Shown: positions 1-8,814 of the stretch, piece after piece | Layout: each line of letters starts with the position of its first letter | Numbering within the stretch: position 1 is the stretch's first letter | NCBI GenBank assembly: GCA_035295225.1 | Contig: DATGJI010000052.1 | Location: 1-64,000 of the forward strand | Length of the DNA stretch: 64,000 bases | Direction of reading: 5' to 3' | DNA from: Candidatus Eremiobacteraceae bacterium | Lineage (GTDB): Bacteria; Vulcanimicrobiota; Vulcanimicrobiia; Eremiobacterales; Eremiobacteraceae | Position numbers and translations under genes: made by a program | Notes under the pieces: model-generated | What the model was told of the DNA's origin: nothing | The model's database searches: none | Seen by the model: the letters and a program-made list of their open reading frames with translations, nothing else

Positions 1-475
1 TGCGGGGTTGACTGTAATCCCTTGGCTTTGGGCGTTCGGTTTTGACCGCGCCCTTCGCGAGGTGAATCCCAATACGCTCATCGCGGACCTGACGGGCAGC
101 GCCGTAGGGATATTCATATGCGGCCGGCTTGTGTGCGCTCCGGTGCTCGCGGCGCAAGGCGTGCCTGGACTAAAGGCGGTGATCGAGTCTGTACGTATGA
201 CGTCCGGTGTTCAGTTGCGCTCGTTTGTTCTGTTGGGGCTTAACATCGCCGTCGCGTACGCGATCATGGTTCCAATCGCAGGCGCGATGTGGGCGATCGT
301 TTATCTCGCGATGGGCACCGGAACCACTCCCGGCGTTGCGCCCGCGCTCGATATAGTCGGCTCCGCCGCCTACGCGTTCGGCGAGATATATATAGTGCAG
401 GCGCTTGCGATGGCGGCCTGCATGTGGCTCAAGGCGCTTGAGGAGGCCCGGTCAGCCGAACCCGCGCCTTCCTGA
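1..475 (+). CDS. Integral membrane protein, 3' part only
   Basis: The reading frame is already open at the left edge of the window, so the true start lies outside and at least 158 codons remain. The visible part has about four hydrophobic segments (near GSAVGIFICGRLV, FVLLGLNIAVAYAIMVPIAG, AMWAIVYLAMG and AYAFGEIYIVQALAMAACMW) and ends in a short charged cytoplasmic tail (KALEEARSAEPAPS). No catalytic or binding motif is visible and I do not recognise the family. It is followed by about 150 bp without a gene before glnA. The coding call rests on frame length, hydrophobic pattern and high-GC codon use. Confidence 0.6.
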   Translation, partial: AGLTVIPWLWAFGFDRALREVNPNTLIADLTGSAVGIFICGRLVCAPVLAAQGVPGLKAVIESVRMTSGVQLRSFVLLGLNIAVAYAIMVPIAGAMWAIVYLAMGTGTTPGVAPALDIVGSAAYAFGEIYIVQALAMAACMWLKALEEARSAEPAPS

Positions 476-627
476 ATCTATCCACAGACCATCGCCATTT
501 GTCGAACCGGCCGCCGAGAACGTGCGACAGGCGGCTAAATGCGCGCGGCCATCTGGGCGCGTACAATGCAGCCATGCGGGCCGGCTCTACGGCTTGCGAA
601 TCGTTCCATGATGGAGGGCGGTAAAGC

Positions 628-2076
628 GTGGCGAAAGCATCGCCTGCCAAAGCGGCATTGGATTTCATCAAGAAACACGGCGCCAAGATCGTGGACTTCA
701 AGTTCATCGACATGCCGGGCATGTGGCAGCATACATCGGTGCCGGCCGGCGAAGTGGATGAGGACGCGTTTGTCCACGGCATCGGCTTTGACGGATCGAG
801 CATCCGCGGATTTCAGGCCATTCAAGAGAGCGACATGATCATGCTGCCCGAGCCGTCGTCGGCGCGGGTCGACACGTTCTGCTCGGTACCAACCGTCTCG
901 TTCATCTGCGACATCTTCGATCCGCGCGAACAAGCGCTCTACTCACGCGATCCGCGCGGCATCGCGAAGAAAGCCGCCGCCTTCCTCAAAAAATCCGGAA
1001 CCGCCGATACCGCTTACTTCGGACCCGAACTCGAATTCTTCATCCTCGACCACCTGAGTTTTGACATCCAGCCGAACATGATGGGCTACGTCATCGACTC
1101 GGAAGAAGCGCACTGGAACTCAGGCTCCGTAGAGACCCCGAACCTCGGTTACGCCTTGCGGCCGAAAGAGGGATACTATCCGGTCGCGCCTTCGGACAAG
1201 CACATGGACATCCGCTCTGAGATGGTGCTCTCGCTCCAGGAATGGGGCGTGCCCGTCGAGATGCATCACCATGAAGTCGCGACGGCCGGTCAGACGGAGA
1301 TCGATATCCGCTACAACGATCTCGTGACGCAAGCCGACAACGTGATGATCTACAAGTATGTGACGCGCAACGTCGCCCGCAAGTACGGTAAGACCGTCAC
1401 GTTTATGCCGAAGCCGCTCTTCGGCGACAACGGTTCGGGCATGCACGTGCACATGAGCCTCTGGAAGGCCGGCAAGAATCTCTTCTATCACGAAAAGGGC
1501 TACGCCGAGCTTTCAACCACCGCGCTGCACTACATCGGCGGTCTCCTCACACACATCAACGCGCTGATGGCGTTCTGTGCGCCGACGACCAACTCGTACA
1601 AACGCCTGGTGCCGCACTTCGAGGCGCCGGTCAACGTCGCGTTCTCCAAGGGGAACCGCTCGGCCGCGATCCGCGTGCCGATCTTCTTCAAAGGGCCGCG
1701 CTTCAGCCGGTCCAAACGCATCGAGTTCCGGCCGCCGGACTGCACGTCGAATCCGTATCTCGCGTTCTCCGCGCTGCTGATGGCAGGTCTGGACGGCATC
1801 CGCCGCAAGATCGACCCGACCAAGGCCGGTTTTGGTCCGCTCGATACGAACATCTACGATTTGCCCGCGCGTGAAGCGCGGAAGATCCGCTCGGTGCCGG
1901 GCAGCCTCGACGAATCGTTGACGGCATTGGAAAAGGACCACGCATTCTTGTTAGAAGGCGGCGTCTTCACACAAGAGATCATCGATCTGTGGATCGACTA
2001 CAAGCGGACGCGGGAGATCCAGGAAGTCAAGATCCGCCCACATCCCTACGAATTCTACCTCTACCACGATCTGTGA
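628..2076 (+). CDS. glnA: Glutamine synthetase, type I
   Basis: ATP-dependent condensation of ammonia with glutamate in the cytoplasm, the central step of nitrogen assimilation. The 482-residue length is typical of GSI. Visible signatures are DGSSIRGFQ, the HHEVATAGQTEID ammonia/glutamate site, NGSGMHVHMSL, RSAAIRVP, and a C-terminal NIYDLP matching the adenylylation-site region (NLYDLP) of GSI-beta enzymes. GlnE control is therefore possible, but no glnE is in the window. The start is a GTG preceded by GGAGG about 10 bases upstream. PhzF follows after 3 bp, suggesting co-transcription. Confidence 0.97.
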   Translation: MAKASPAKAALDFIKKHGAKIVDFKFIDMPGMWQHTSVPAGEVDEDAFVHGIGFDGSSIRGFQAIQESDMIMLPEPSSARVDTFCSVPTVSFICDIFDPREQALYSRDPRGIAKKAAAFLKKSGTADTAYFGPELEFFILDHLSFDIQPNMMGYVIDSEEAHWNSGSVETPNLGYALRPKEGYYPVAPSDKHMDIRSEMVLSLQEWGVPVEMHHHEVATAGQTEIDIRYNDLVTQADNVMIYKYVTRNVARKYGKTVTFMPKPLFGDNGSGMHVHMSLWKAGKNLFYHEKGYAELSTTALHYIGGLLTHINALMAFCAPTTNSYKRLVPHFEAPVNVAFSKGNRSAAIRVPIFFKGPRFSRSKRIEFRPPDCTSNPYLAFSALLMAGLDGIRRKIDPTKAGFGPLDTNIYDLPAREARKIRSVPGSLDESLTALEKDHAFLLEGGVFTQEIIDLWIDYKRTREIQEVKIRPHPYEFYLYHDL

Positions 2077-2079
2077 TCG

Positions 2080-2862
2080 ATGATGCGCATTCCGCTCTAT
2101 CAGATCGACGCGTTCACACCTAAGGCATTCGGCGGCAACCCGGCCGCCGTTTGCCCCCTCACGTCGTGGCTCTCCGACGACATCATGCAGTCCATCGCGG
2201 CGGAGAACAATCTCGCGGAGACGGCATTCATCGTCCCCGAAGGAGACGAGTTCGCGATCCGCTGGTTCACGCCCGAGGTCGAAATGGATCTCTGCGGACA
2301 CGCCACGCTTGCCTCTGCATACGTCGTGTTCGAACATCTCGACCGCAAGCGCAGCGCGGTGACGTTTGGATCGCGCAGCGGACCGCTGCACGTCCACCGC
2401 AAGGACGAACGATTGGAACTGGATTTTCCAGCGTTGCGGCCGCGTCCGAGCGAGCCGCTGCCCGGCCTTTTTGAGGCGATCGGCAAAGTGCCGAAAGAGC
2501 TGCTCCTCGCGACTTCGTATCTGGCCGTCTACGACAGCGAGCGGGATGTCCGATCGATCGCCCCGGACATGGCGGCGCTCGGCAGACTCGATGCGCATGG
2601 CGTCATCGTCACCGCGCCAGGCGAGAACGTCGACTTCGTCTCGCGATTCTTCGCCCCGCGGCTCGGCGTGCCGGAAGACCCGGCAACAGGCTCGGCGCAC
2701 TGCACGCTGACGCCGTACTGGAGCGAGCGGCTCGGGAAAACCGAAATGCGGGCGCGCCAAGTCTCAAAGCGCGGCGGCGAATTCTGGTGCTCGATCGAAG
2801 GCGACCGGGTGAAGATGTCGGGCCACGCTGCGCCGTATCTCGTCGGCGCGATCGAGATTTGA
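2080..2862 (+). CDS. PhzF family isomerase
   Basis: PhzF-fold protein of 260 residues, the usual family length. It shows the N-terminal DAFTPKAFGGNPAAV signature, a glutamate in NNLAETAF at the position of the PhzF catalytic Glu, and the C-terminal DPATGSAHC motif. Characterised members isomerise small metabolites; PhzF itself acts in phenazine synthesis. No other phenazine genes are nearby, so this is more likely a housekeeping isomerase of unknown substrate. Its ATG sits 3 bp after glnA and a second ATG follows immediately. Confidence 0.9.
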   Translation: MMRIPLYQIDAFTPKAFGGNPAAVCPLTSWLSDDIMQSIAAENNLAETAFIVPEGDEFAIRWFTPEVEMDLCGHATLASAYVVFEHLDRKRSAVTFGSRSGPLHVHRKDERLELDFPALRPRPSEPLPGLFEAIGKVPKELLLATSYLAVYDSERDVRSIAPDMAALGRLDAHGVIVTAPGENVDFVSRFFAPRLGVPEDPATGSAHCTLTPYWSERLGKTEMRARQVSKRGGEFWCSIEGDRVKMSGHAAPYLVGAIEI

Positions 2863-2870
2863 ATCCGCCG

Positions 2871-3321
2871 GTGATCCGTCGCGCCGTGCCGTCCGACGGC
2901 GACACGGTCCGCAAGATCGTCTTCGACACGATGCGCGAATATGGTGTCGAAGCGGATCCCGAAGGCATCGATCGCGACGTGATGACATTCGGCCAAGCGG
3001 CGGCTGGAGCCATGGCGTTCGTCGCCGAGGTCGACAAGTGCGTCGTCGGCTCGGTCATCGTCACGCCGCGCGGAAATGGCCGCGCCACGCTTTCCAAGTT
3101 TTTCTTGTCCGATGCGCACCGCGGCCGAGGAATCGGGCGCATGCTGCTTGAGACCGCGGTCAATGCTGCCCGCGATGTCGGCTTGAGCGGCCTGGATCTC
3201 GACACGAAGAGCGTGTTCCGCGGCGATTCATCTGTACGAGACGACGGGCTGGAAGTCGGTACCGCAGACCGACCCCGATAGCCCGTGCGAACTTCTCTAT
3301 GCGCTTGAGTTGACGCGGTAG
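2871..3321 (+). pseudogene. GNAT N-acetyltransferase, frameshifted
   Basis: Starts at a GTG (VIRRAVPSDGDTVRK) and carries the acetyl-CoA loop as HRGRGIGRMLLETAV, so it belongs to the GNAT superfamily. The original frame runs to 3281 but loses family character after LDTKSVFR. The +1 frame from 3223 continues as AIHLYETTGWKSVPQ and stops at 3319-3321, which is the expected end of a GNAT domain (FRxAIxLYExxGW). One inserted base or two lost bases near 3219-3224 explains this. It could be a real lesion or an assembly error. The acceptor substrate cannot be predicted. It lies 8 bp after phzF. Confidence 0.8.
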
Positions 3322-3357
3322 GGCCGCGCGCGGCGAAAAGACAACTCTCCCCTTCCT

Positions 3358-3465
3358 ATGGACAAGCCTCCCAAATTGTGGCGTCTGCTGGCCATGCTCG
3401 TCGTCGTGATCGTGGCAATCGTTTTCCTCAGCCACGTGCCTGCGAACTTTCAGTGGCCGAAATAG
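3358..3465 (+). CDS. 35-residue single-pass membrane peptide
   Basis: ATG-initiated frame encoding MDKPPKLWRLLAML, then a strongly hydrophobic stretch (VVVIVAIVFL) and a short polar tail ending NFQWPK before TAG. This gives a positive N-terminus and one transmembrane helix, the usual form of bacterial membrane small proteins. Its stop lies 2 bp before the phosphohexomutase ATG, so translational coupling is likely. No strong Shine-Dalgarno sequence is visible. Composition and tight packing argue for a real gene; the function is unknown. Confidence 0.5.
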   Translation: MDKPPKLWRLLAMLVVVIVAIVFLSHVPANFQWPK

Positions 3466-3467
3466 GT

Positions 3468-4814
3468 ATGCAGACGCGGCTCGATCCAAGCATCTTCAAG
3501 AGTTACGATATCCGGGGCATCTATCCGTCGGAACTCGACGAGAACGCCGCCGAACTGATCGGGCGGGCGTTTGTGGAATTCTTGCGCTGCTCGACGGTCG
3601 CGGTCGGGCGCGACATGCGCGCATCGTCCGAGCCTCTTTTTCAGGCGTTCGCCCGCGGAGTGACCGCGGCCGGTGCGGACGTCGTCGACCTCGGGCTCAC
3701 GTCGACCGACGAACTTTATTTCGCCGTCGGCAACTTCGAGTATCCCGCAGGCGCGATGATCACCGCGTCACACAATCCCAAAGAATACAACGGTTTCAAG
3801 CTCTGCCGTGAGAAGGCGATCGCGCTGTCGGCCGAGACCGGCGTCTACGCGATAAGAGACCTCGCGGTGTCGGGGCGATTCTCCACGCCTGCGCGTACGG
3901 GCTCGATCCGAGCGCGTGACGTGCTCGACGACTTCGCACAGCATTGCCTCTCCTTCATCGACCGCGGTGCGATACGGCCGCTGAAGGTCGCGATCGATTG
4001 CGGGAACGGCATGGGCGGTCTCATCGTCCCCGCGATCTTCAAGCATCTGCCGATCGAAGTGATCCCGCTGTACTTCGAGCTGGACGGCGCATTTCCGAAT
4101 CATCCGGCGAGCCCGATCGAAGCCGAGAATATGGCTGACGTGCAGCGCGCGGTTCGCGCACACGGCGCGGACCTTGGTGCGGCATTCGACGGCGATGCCG
4201 ATCGCGTCTTCATCACGGATGAGCGGGGCGAGCTCGTGGGCGGTGATATGGTGACCGCGCTCGTCGCGAAAATGCTGCTGCGCAAACATCCGAACGCGAC
4301 TATCCTCTATAATCTCATCTGTTCGCGCAGCGTCCCCGAGATCATCAGCGCCGAAGGCGGCCATCCGGTCCGCACCAAGGTGGGCCACTCCATCATCAAA
4401 GCCGTGATGCGCGAGGAGTCGGCCGTCTTCGGCGGCGAGCACTCCGGGCATTTCTACTTCCGCGATCATTACTTCGCCGACTCCGGCCTCATCGCGCTGC
4501 TCGTCGTGATCGAGCTCATGTCGCGCGAGAACAAGAAGATCAGCGCTTTGCTCGCGCCGCTTGATTCGCGCCGGCGGTCCGGAGAGATCAACAGCCGAGT
4601 CGATGACATCCCCGCCAAGCTTGCGGAGCTGGAAGCGCGCTATGCCGACGCGCAGATCGACCATCTTGACGGGGTGACGATCCAATATGCGGATTGGTGG
4701 TGCAACGTGCGGCCATCGAACACCGAACCGCTGCTGCGCCTCAATGTGGAAGCCGATACGCCGGAGCTGCTCGAGCGCAAGACCGCGGAATTGCTCGCTA
4801 TGATCCGCGCCTGA
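3468..4814 (+). CDS. Phosphomannomutase/phosphoglucomutase
   Basis: Alpha-D-phosphohexomutase that interconverts hexose-1- and hexose-6-phosphates for cell-surface glycan precursors. The 448-residue protein begins MQTRLDPSIFKSYDIRGIYP. It contains all four family motifs: the phosphoserine loop TASHNPKEYNG, the metal loop DGDADRVF, the sugar loop GGEHSGHFYF and the phosphate loop RPSNTEPLLRLN. A longer upstream extension in frame lacks homology character, so the ATG at 3468 is chosen. nagA follows after 2 bp, placing it in a sugar-phosphate operon. Confidence 0.93.
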   Translation: MQTRLDPSIFKSYDIRGIYPSELDENAAELIGRAFVEFLRCSTVAVGRDMRASSEPLFQAFARGVTAAGADVVDLGLTSTDELYFAVGNFEYPAGAMITASHNPKEYNGFKLCREKAIALSAETGVYAIRDLAVSGRFSTPARTGSIRARDVLDDFAQHCLSFIDRGAIRPLKVAIDCGNGMGGLIVPAIFKHLPIEVIPLYFELDGAFPNHPASPIEAENMADVQRAVRAHGADLGAAFDGDADRVFITDERGELVGGDMVTALVAKMLLRKHPNATILYNLICSRSVPEIISAEGGHPVRTKVGHSIIKAVMREESAVFGGEHSGHFYFRDHYFADSGLIALLVVIELMSRENKKISALLAPLDSRRRSGEINSRVDDIPAKLAELEARYADAQIDHLDGVTIQYADWWCNVRPSNTEPLLRLNVEADTPELLERKTAELLAMIRA

Positions 4815-4816
4815 CC

Positions 4817-5932
4817 ATGCGTTCCGCGACGATCGGGCCCGCGCTGGTCGCCATGGGCGACGGCGGCGCTCGTCAGGGCTGCATCCGGGTCGAGGCCGGC
4901 CGCATCGCATCGATCGAGGATGGTCCCCAGTTCCTCACCTACGAATTGCCGGCGGGCAGCACGATCACACCGGGACTTATCGATCTTCACACCAACGGCG
5001 TCGGTCGCTATTGGTTCAATCGCGATCCGATCGACGCGCTCGAGGCGCTGTGCTCCGATGCGCCCACGCACGGCGTCACTGCCTTCCTTCCGTCGATCAT
5101 GACGAGCCCGTGGGATCAAATGCTGCACGCGGCCACTGCGATCTCGCGCCGCTCGTGCCTGCCGTTGACCGGCGCGCGACCGCTCGGTTTACATTTCGAG
5201 GGTCCGTTTCTCAATCGTGAGTTCCGTCGCGTCCATCAGGAAGAGTTCTTGCTCGAACCGACGCCGGCTCGCGTGGAAGCTTTGCTCGACACGTGGACGA
5301 CCGGCCGCTGTCGCGTCACGATGGCGCCCGAGATCAACGGCGCCGCGCGCGCCGCCGAGGAACTGCGAAGGCGTGGCGTCGTGCTCTCGGCGGGGCATAC
5401 CGCAGCGACGTATGCGATCGGCAACGCCGCCATCGAACACGGTTTTACCATCCTCACGCATTCGTTCAACGCCATGCCGCCGCTCCATCATCGCAAGTCG
5501 TCGATTCTCACCGCCTACTTGCTCGATCCAACCGCCTTCTGCGAGGTCATCGCGGATGGCGTCCACGTCTCGCCGGAACATCTCGCACTGCTCTATCGGC
5601 TCAAGGGAATCAATCTTGTCGCGACGACCGATGCGATGCCGCTGACCGATGCGGTCTCCGCGTCGGGCGGCGTGGCGGTGACGCGCGAAGGCGTGATCGC
5701 TGGGAGTCTGCTCACGCCGGACCAAGGCGTGCGCAACATCATCGCGGCAACTGGCCTGCTGCTTCCCGAAGCCGTCGTATGCGCCACGTGGGCCCCGGCG
5801 CGAGCGATCGGGCTCGACGATGAGATCGGAACCTTGCGTGAAGGCATGCGCGCGGATTTCACCGTCTGGGATCGACGCAATCGCGTGACCCACACCTTCG
5901 TCGGCGGCGAGCTGATCTACGCCGACGGCTGA
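4817..5932 (+). CDS. nagA: N-acetylglucosamine-6-phosphate deacetylase
   Basis: Hydrolyses GlcNAc-6-phosphate to glucosamine-6-phosphate and acetate in amino-sugar recycling. The 371-residue amidohydrolase-fold protein shows GLIDLHTNG, the metal-binding EGPFLN glutamate, SAGHT and THSFNAMPPLHH histidines, and a TTDAMP aspartate. The usual N-terminal HxH is HTN here, consistent with the single-metal arrangement of many NagA enzymes. The start at 4817 follows the mutase stop by 2 bp. No nagB or PTS gene is adjacent. Confidence 0.88.
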   Translation: MRSATIGPALVAMGDGGARQGCIRVEAGRIASIEDGPQFLTYELPAGSTITPGLIDLHTNGVGRYWFNRDPIDALEALCSDAPTHGVTAFLPSIMTSPWDQMLHAATAISRRSCLPLTGARPLGLHFEGPFLNREFRRVHQEEFLLEPTPARVEALLDTWTTGRCRVTMAPEINGAARAAEELRRRGVVLSAGHTAATYAIGNAAIEHGFTILTHSFNAMPPLHHRKSSILTAYLLDPTAFCEVIADGVHVSPEHLALLYRLKGINLVATTDAMPLTDAVSASGGVAVTREGVIAGSLLTPDQGVRNIIAATGLLLPEAVVCATWAPARAIGLDDEIGTLREGMRADFTVWDRRNRVTHTFVGGELIYADG

Positions 5933-5958
5933 TTCGCCCCTGTTTGTCTGAAGGATGA

Positions 5959-6927
5959 TCAGACGGCGAAGATCTCGCCCGTTACCGTGCCGGCTCTGTT
6001 CTTCACTTCGACGCGTTCGTATTGCGCAAGCACACCGCTCGGAACGAGACGCGACGTGACGAACGGCGGTACGGCGCGAGAGTTTCCGTCCACGATTTTC
6101 ACGCACATGCCGATTCCTTGCGTGAGCGATGCGCTTGCGTGATATCCTTCGGCCCCGCCTTTGCACACGATGTCGCCAGGCAACGCGCGCATGAGATCGG
6201 TGTCGAATTCGCCGGTGCCGGCGACCATCTCCGGGTAGCGCATCATGGCGTCGCGCACGCGCACGAGCGCGTCTCGGAATTCCGCCGGGAAAGATTCGGG
6301 CCCTGCGAATCGCGCAAAGAACCGCGCGGCGACGGAGAGCGGCGTGGCGATCACCGGAATTCCGCATCCATCCACTCCCACCGCAAACGTTGACTGCGGC
6401 ACCTCGAGCATGACCGCGTACCCGCGAAGTATCAGCGCTTGCGCGGGATGAGTTGGTTCGAGATAACCGTCCGGTCCGGCGCCGAGGTGCATACCAAGTG
6501 CCAAAATGCCGGCATGCTTCCCCGAACAATTGTTATGGATGCGACCCGGTTTTATCCCCGCTGCTGCCAGTGCGGCTGCCGCGCTTGCGTTGTACGGAGC
6601 GTGTGGACCGCAGCGCAGTGCGCCCTCGTCCAAGCCGGCCTTTGCGAGCATGCTTCGCGCCGCTTCGATATGAAATGGCTCGCCGCTGTGCGAACCAGCG
6701 ATCAGTGCGATCTCCCGTTCGGTGAACCCGAAACGATCTGCGGCCCCGCTTGCGACGACAACAGCGCAGATCAGCGGTTTTGCTGAAGACCGAAGAAACG
6801 TCGGCTGCTCGACGTCGCCGCCGGAAGCGACGATGCGGCCATCTGCGTCAGCCACTGCGAATCGTATCGCATGCGCGCTTTCTTCTATCCCACCGCGGGT
6901 GACGACGACTTTTCCGGTTGCTTCCAT
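5959..6927 (-). CDS. Asparaginase II family amidase
   Basis: Member of the asparaginase II family typified by the Rhizobium etli inducible L-asparaginase, distinct from E. coli AnsA/AnsB. It shows RSSAKPLICAVVVASGAAD, GSHSGEPFH, CGPHAPYN and the diagnostic NNCSGKHAGILAL segment, with GCGIPVIATPL in the C-terminal half. Predicted to hydrolyse asparagine or a related amide in the cytoplasm; no signal peptide is seen. The 322-residue start METGKVV-like region (MEATGKVVVTRGG) is preferred over a longer frame whose extra N-terminus is low-complexity. It is divergent from the membrane-protein cluster across 64 bp. Confidence 0.87.
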   Translation of the reverse strand: MEATGKVVVTRGGIEESAHAIRFAVADADGRIVASGGDVEQPTFLRSSAKPLICAVVVASGAADRFGFTEREIALIAGSHSGEPFHIEAARSMLAKAGLDEGALRCGPHAPYNASAAAALAAAGIKPGRIHNNCSGKHAGILALGMHLGAGPDGYLEPTHPAQALILRGYAVMLEVPQSTFAVGVDGCGIPVIATPLSVAARFFARFAGPESFPAEFRDALVRVRDAMMRYPEMVAGTGEFDTDLMRALPGDIVCKGGAEGYHASASLTQGIGMCVKIVDGNSRAVPPFVTSRLVPSGVLAQYERVEVKNRAGTVTGEIFAV

Positions 6928-6991
6928 CGTACTCGCGCATTTCGGAGCACGTGGCGGGGACGACCTCCCACAAGATTGAACGGCGGAAGCG

Positions 6992-7891
6992 ATGGACGTT
7001 CCCCAAGGAGCGCGGCTTCTTTCCATTGGCGAAATATTCGATCGCGCGATCAGCGTCTTGTTCAGGAATGTTTGGACGTTGACGCTCACTTTTGGGGCGT
7101 TTCTCTTGCCGTATGTGCTCTTATTTTCGTGGGTTGAGCGTGCCCTCGCTGTAAGAGTTTACGGAGCGATCGAATCCGTTATCGCCCACCCGGACCGATC
7201 GCCTGCGTTCAATCCAATATCGCCGTCGAACCGACTTGACGCAAACGGCTGGTGGCTCATAGCCCTAGGACTCATCGTCTTTCCACTCGCCGGCGCTGCG
7301 ATCGCTGCGTTCACGGCCGGAACCGCGAGTGGTGATCGACCTTCTTTCTCCACTTCCTTACGGCGGGCGTTTCGGAGCTGGCCGAGGTCCGTCTGGGTTT
7401 CGTTGCTCTCCGTCGTTGGCGTTGCCAGCGGCATCTTCGTGGTGGCGGCGGTATACTTCGTGGCGGTGGTCATTTGGGTGGTGGCGACGAATCAGCCCTT
7501 TTCCGATAAGGCGGCTATGGCATTCGTCGTGGTGGTTGCCATCATAACGTCCCTGTTCGCGATTGGCGCGGTTCCGTGGGCGACTTGCGCGTTCGGCGCC
7601 GCAACGCTTGATGACGTAGGACCTTTTGGAGCGCTTGTCGGCGCATGGCGGATGTGCTTTCGCAGATCTGCGGCCGTCAGGTCCTTGCTCTTCGGATTTG
7701 GTATGTGGGCCATCGTCGTCGTCGGCATGTTGTTCTTCTACATCATTGCAGTGATCGGCATCGCGATTCATCAGAACTATGCTGCCAGCGCAGTACGATT
7801 GATCGGATTGACCGAACTGGCCGTGTTTGTCAACGTAGCTGGTGCGTTGTTCTATCTCGATGGAAAGGCACGCAGAGAACGCCGGTTCTGA
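6992..7891 (+). CDS. Multi-pass membrane protein, paralogue 1 of 3
   Basis: 299 residues with about six hydrophobic helices and an N-terminal signature RLLSIGEIFDRAISVLFRN that recurs in the next two genes. The layout resembles the membrane domain of glycerophosphodiester phosphodiesterases and YciC-type proteins, without any catalytic domain. The C-terminus ends NVAGALFYLDGKARRERRF, also echoed in the neighbours. Its TGA overlaps the next ATG by one base. Function unknown; it leads the MoxR-type operon. Confidence 0.8.
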   Translation: MDVPQGARLLSIGEIFDRAISVLFRNVWTLTLTFGAFLLPYVLLFSWVERALAVRVYGAIESVIAHPDRSPAFNPISPSNRLDANGWWLIALGLIVFPLAGAAIAAFTAGTASGDRPSFSTSLRRAFRSWPRSVWVSLLSVVGVASGIFVVAAVYFVAVVIWVVATNQPFSDKAAMAFVVVVAIITSLFAIGAVPWATCAFGAATLDDVGPFGALVGAWRMCFRRSAAVRSLLFGFGMWAIVVVGMLFFYIIAVIGIAIHQNYAASAVRLIGLTELAVFVNVAGALFYLDGKARRERRF

Positions 7892-8814
7892 TGAACGATC
7901 CAAACGCAACGCGGCTTCTGTCCGTTGGAGAGATCTTCGATCGCGCGGTACACGTCGTGTTGAGAAATTTCTTGCAACTAACGCTTGCTTATGGCATCTT
8001 CAACATTCCATTCGTCGCTCTCCAGGACTGGATTCAACGCTCGGCGCAAGCCCGATTTGACTTGGCCCTCGGGACGGTCGTCGCAAATCCGCGCTTGATC
8101 TCGCAATTCTTCCGGCTTTCCCAAGATCCGACGAAGAAATCCTTGGCGAGCGATTGGATATTTATCGCACTCGGACTTGCCGTTTCGGTTCTGGCGGCTT
8201 GTCTCGTCGCAAACCTGACCGAGCGAATCTTGCGCGGTGAGCGCCCAGCCGCAGTTCAGGTGATTCCGAAGTCACTAAGGGTCTTGTATCGACTTGTCGC
8301 CCAGCAGTTCGCGATAGTATTCATCGCCTTCCTCATCTTCATTGTCATCGTTATTATATGGGCGCTTCCGGCGCTGATGTGGCCCGCCGCGCGTTCACCC
8401 GCTGTCCTAACTGCTGCCATATCTCTGTCCGCTGCCCTCTTGTTCTGCGCACTCGAGGCATGGGGTTACTGCGCTTTTGGGGCTGTCGCGCTCGACGATT
8501 CAGGTGTCGTCCGAGCGATGAGAACGGGATGGCGAATGACAATGACCAAGGCCGCGGTCTCGCGATCGTTTGTATTTGGGTTTGGAATACTGGCTTTTGA
8601 CGTGCTAGCGGTGATTTTCTCATTCGCGCTTGCGGGATTTGCTGTGGATGTGACGCATCAAGTAGTGGTGGCCCGCGTGTTGGAGGTACTCCTCGGCGTC
8701 GCGATCGCCACCTTCGTCAACGTCGCGGGCACCATTTTCTACCTCGATGCGAACGCGCGATACTCCGCAATCCAGGATGCCGCACAGAACCGCGAGAACA
8801 GCGCAGCGCGATGA
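7891..8814 (+). CDS. Multi-pass membrane protein, paralogue 2 of 3
   Basis: 307 residues. The N-terminus RLLSVGEIFDRAVHVVLRN and the C-terminus NVAGTIFYLDANARY match paralogue 1 closely, so the pair arose by tandem duplication. The central part holds about six helices, including a long hydrophobic run near IVFIAFLIFIVIVIIW. A longer in-frame extension upstream of 7891 overlaps paralogue 1 and has no family character. Its 3' end overlaps the next start by 4 bp. Same family remarks as paralogue 1; no catalytic residues are visible. Confidence 0.8.
   Translation: MNDPNATRLLSVGEIFDRAVHVVLRNFLQLTLAYGIFNIPFVALQDWIQRSAQARFDLALGTVVANPRLISQFFRLSQDPTKKSLASDWIFIALGLAVSVLAACLVANLTERILRGERPAAVQVIPKSLRVLYRLVAQQFAIVFIAFLIFIVIVIIWALPALMWPAARSPAVLTAAISLSAALLFCALEAWGYCAFGAVALDDSGVVRAMRTGWRMTMTKAAVSRSFVFGFGILAFDVLAVIFSFALAGFAVDVTHQVVVARVLEVLLGVAIATFVNVAGTIFYLDANARYSAIQDAAQNRENSAAR

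Noticed and set aside
5189-6529. 446-codon frame on the minus strand
   Set aside because: Overlaps nagA and the asparaginase gene; Arg-rich, no family character.
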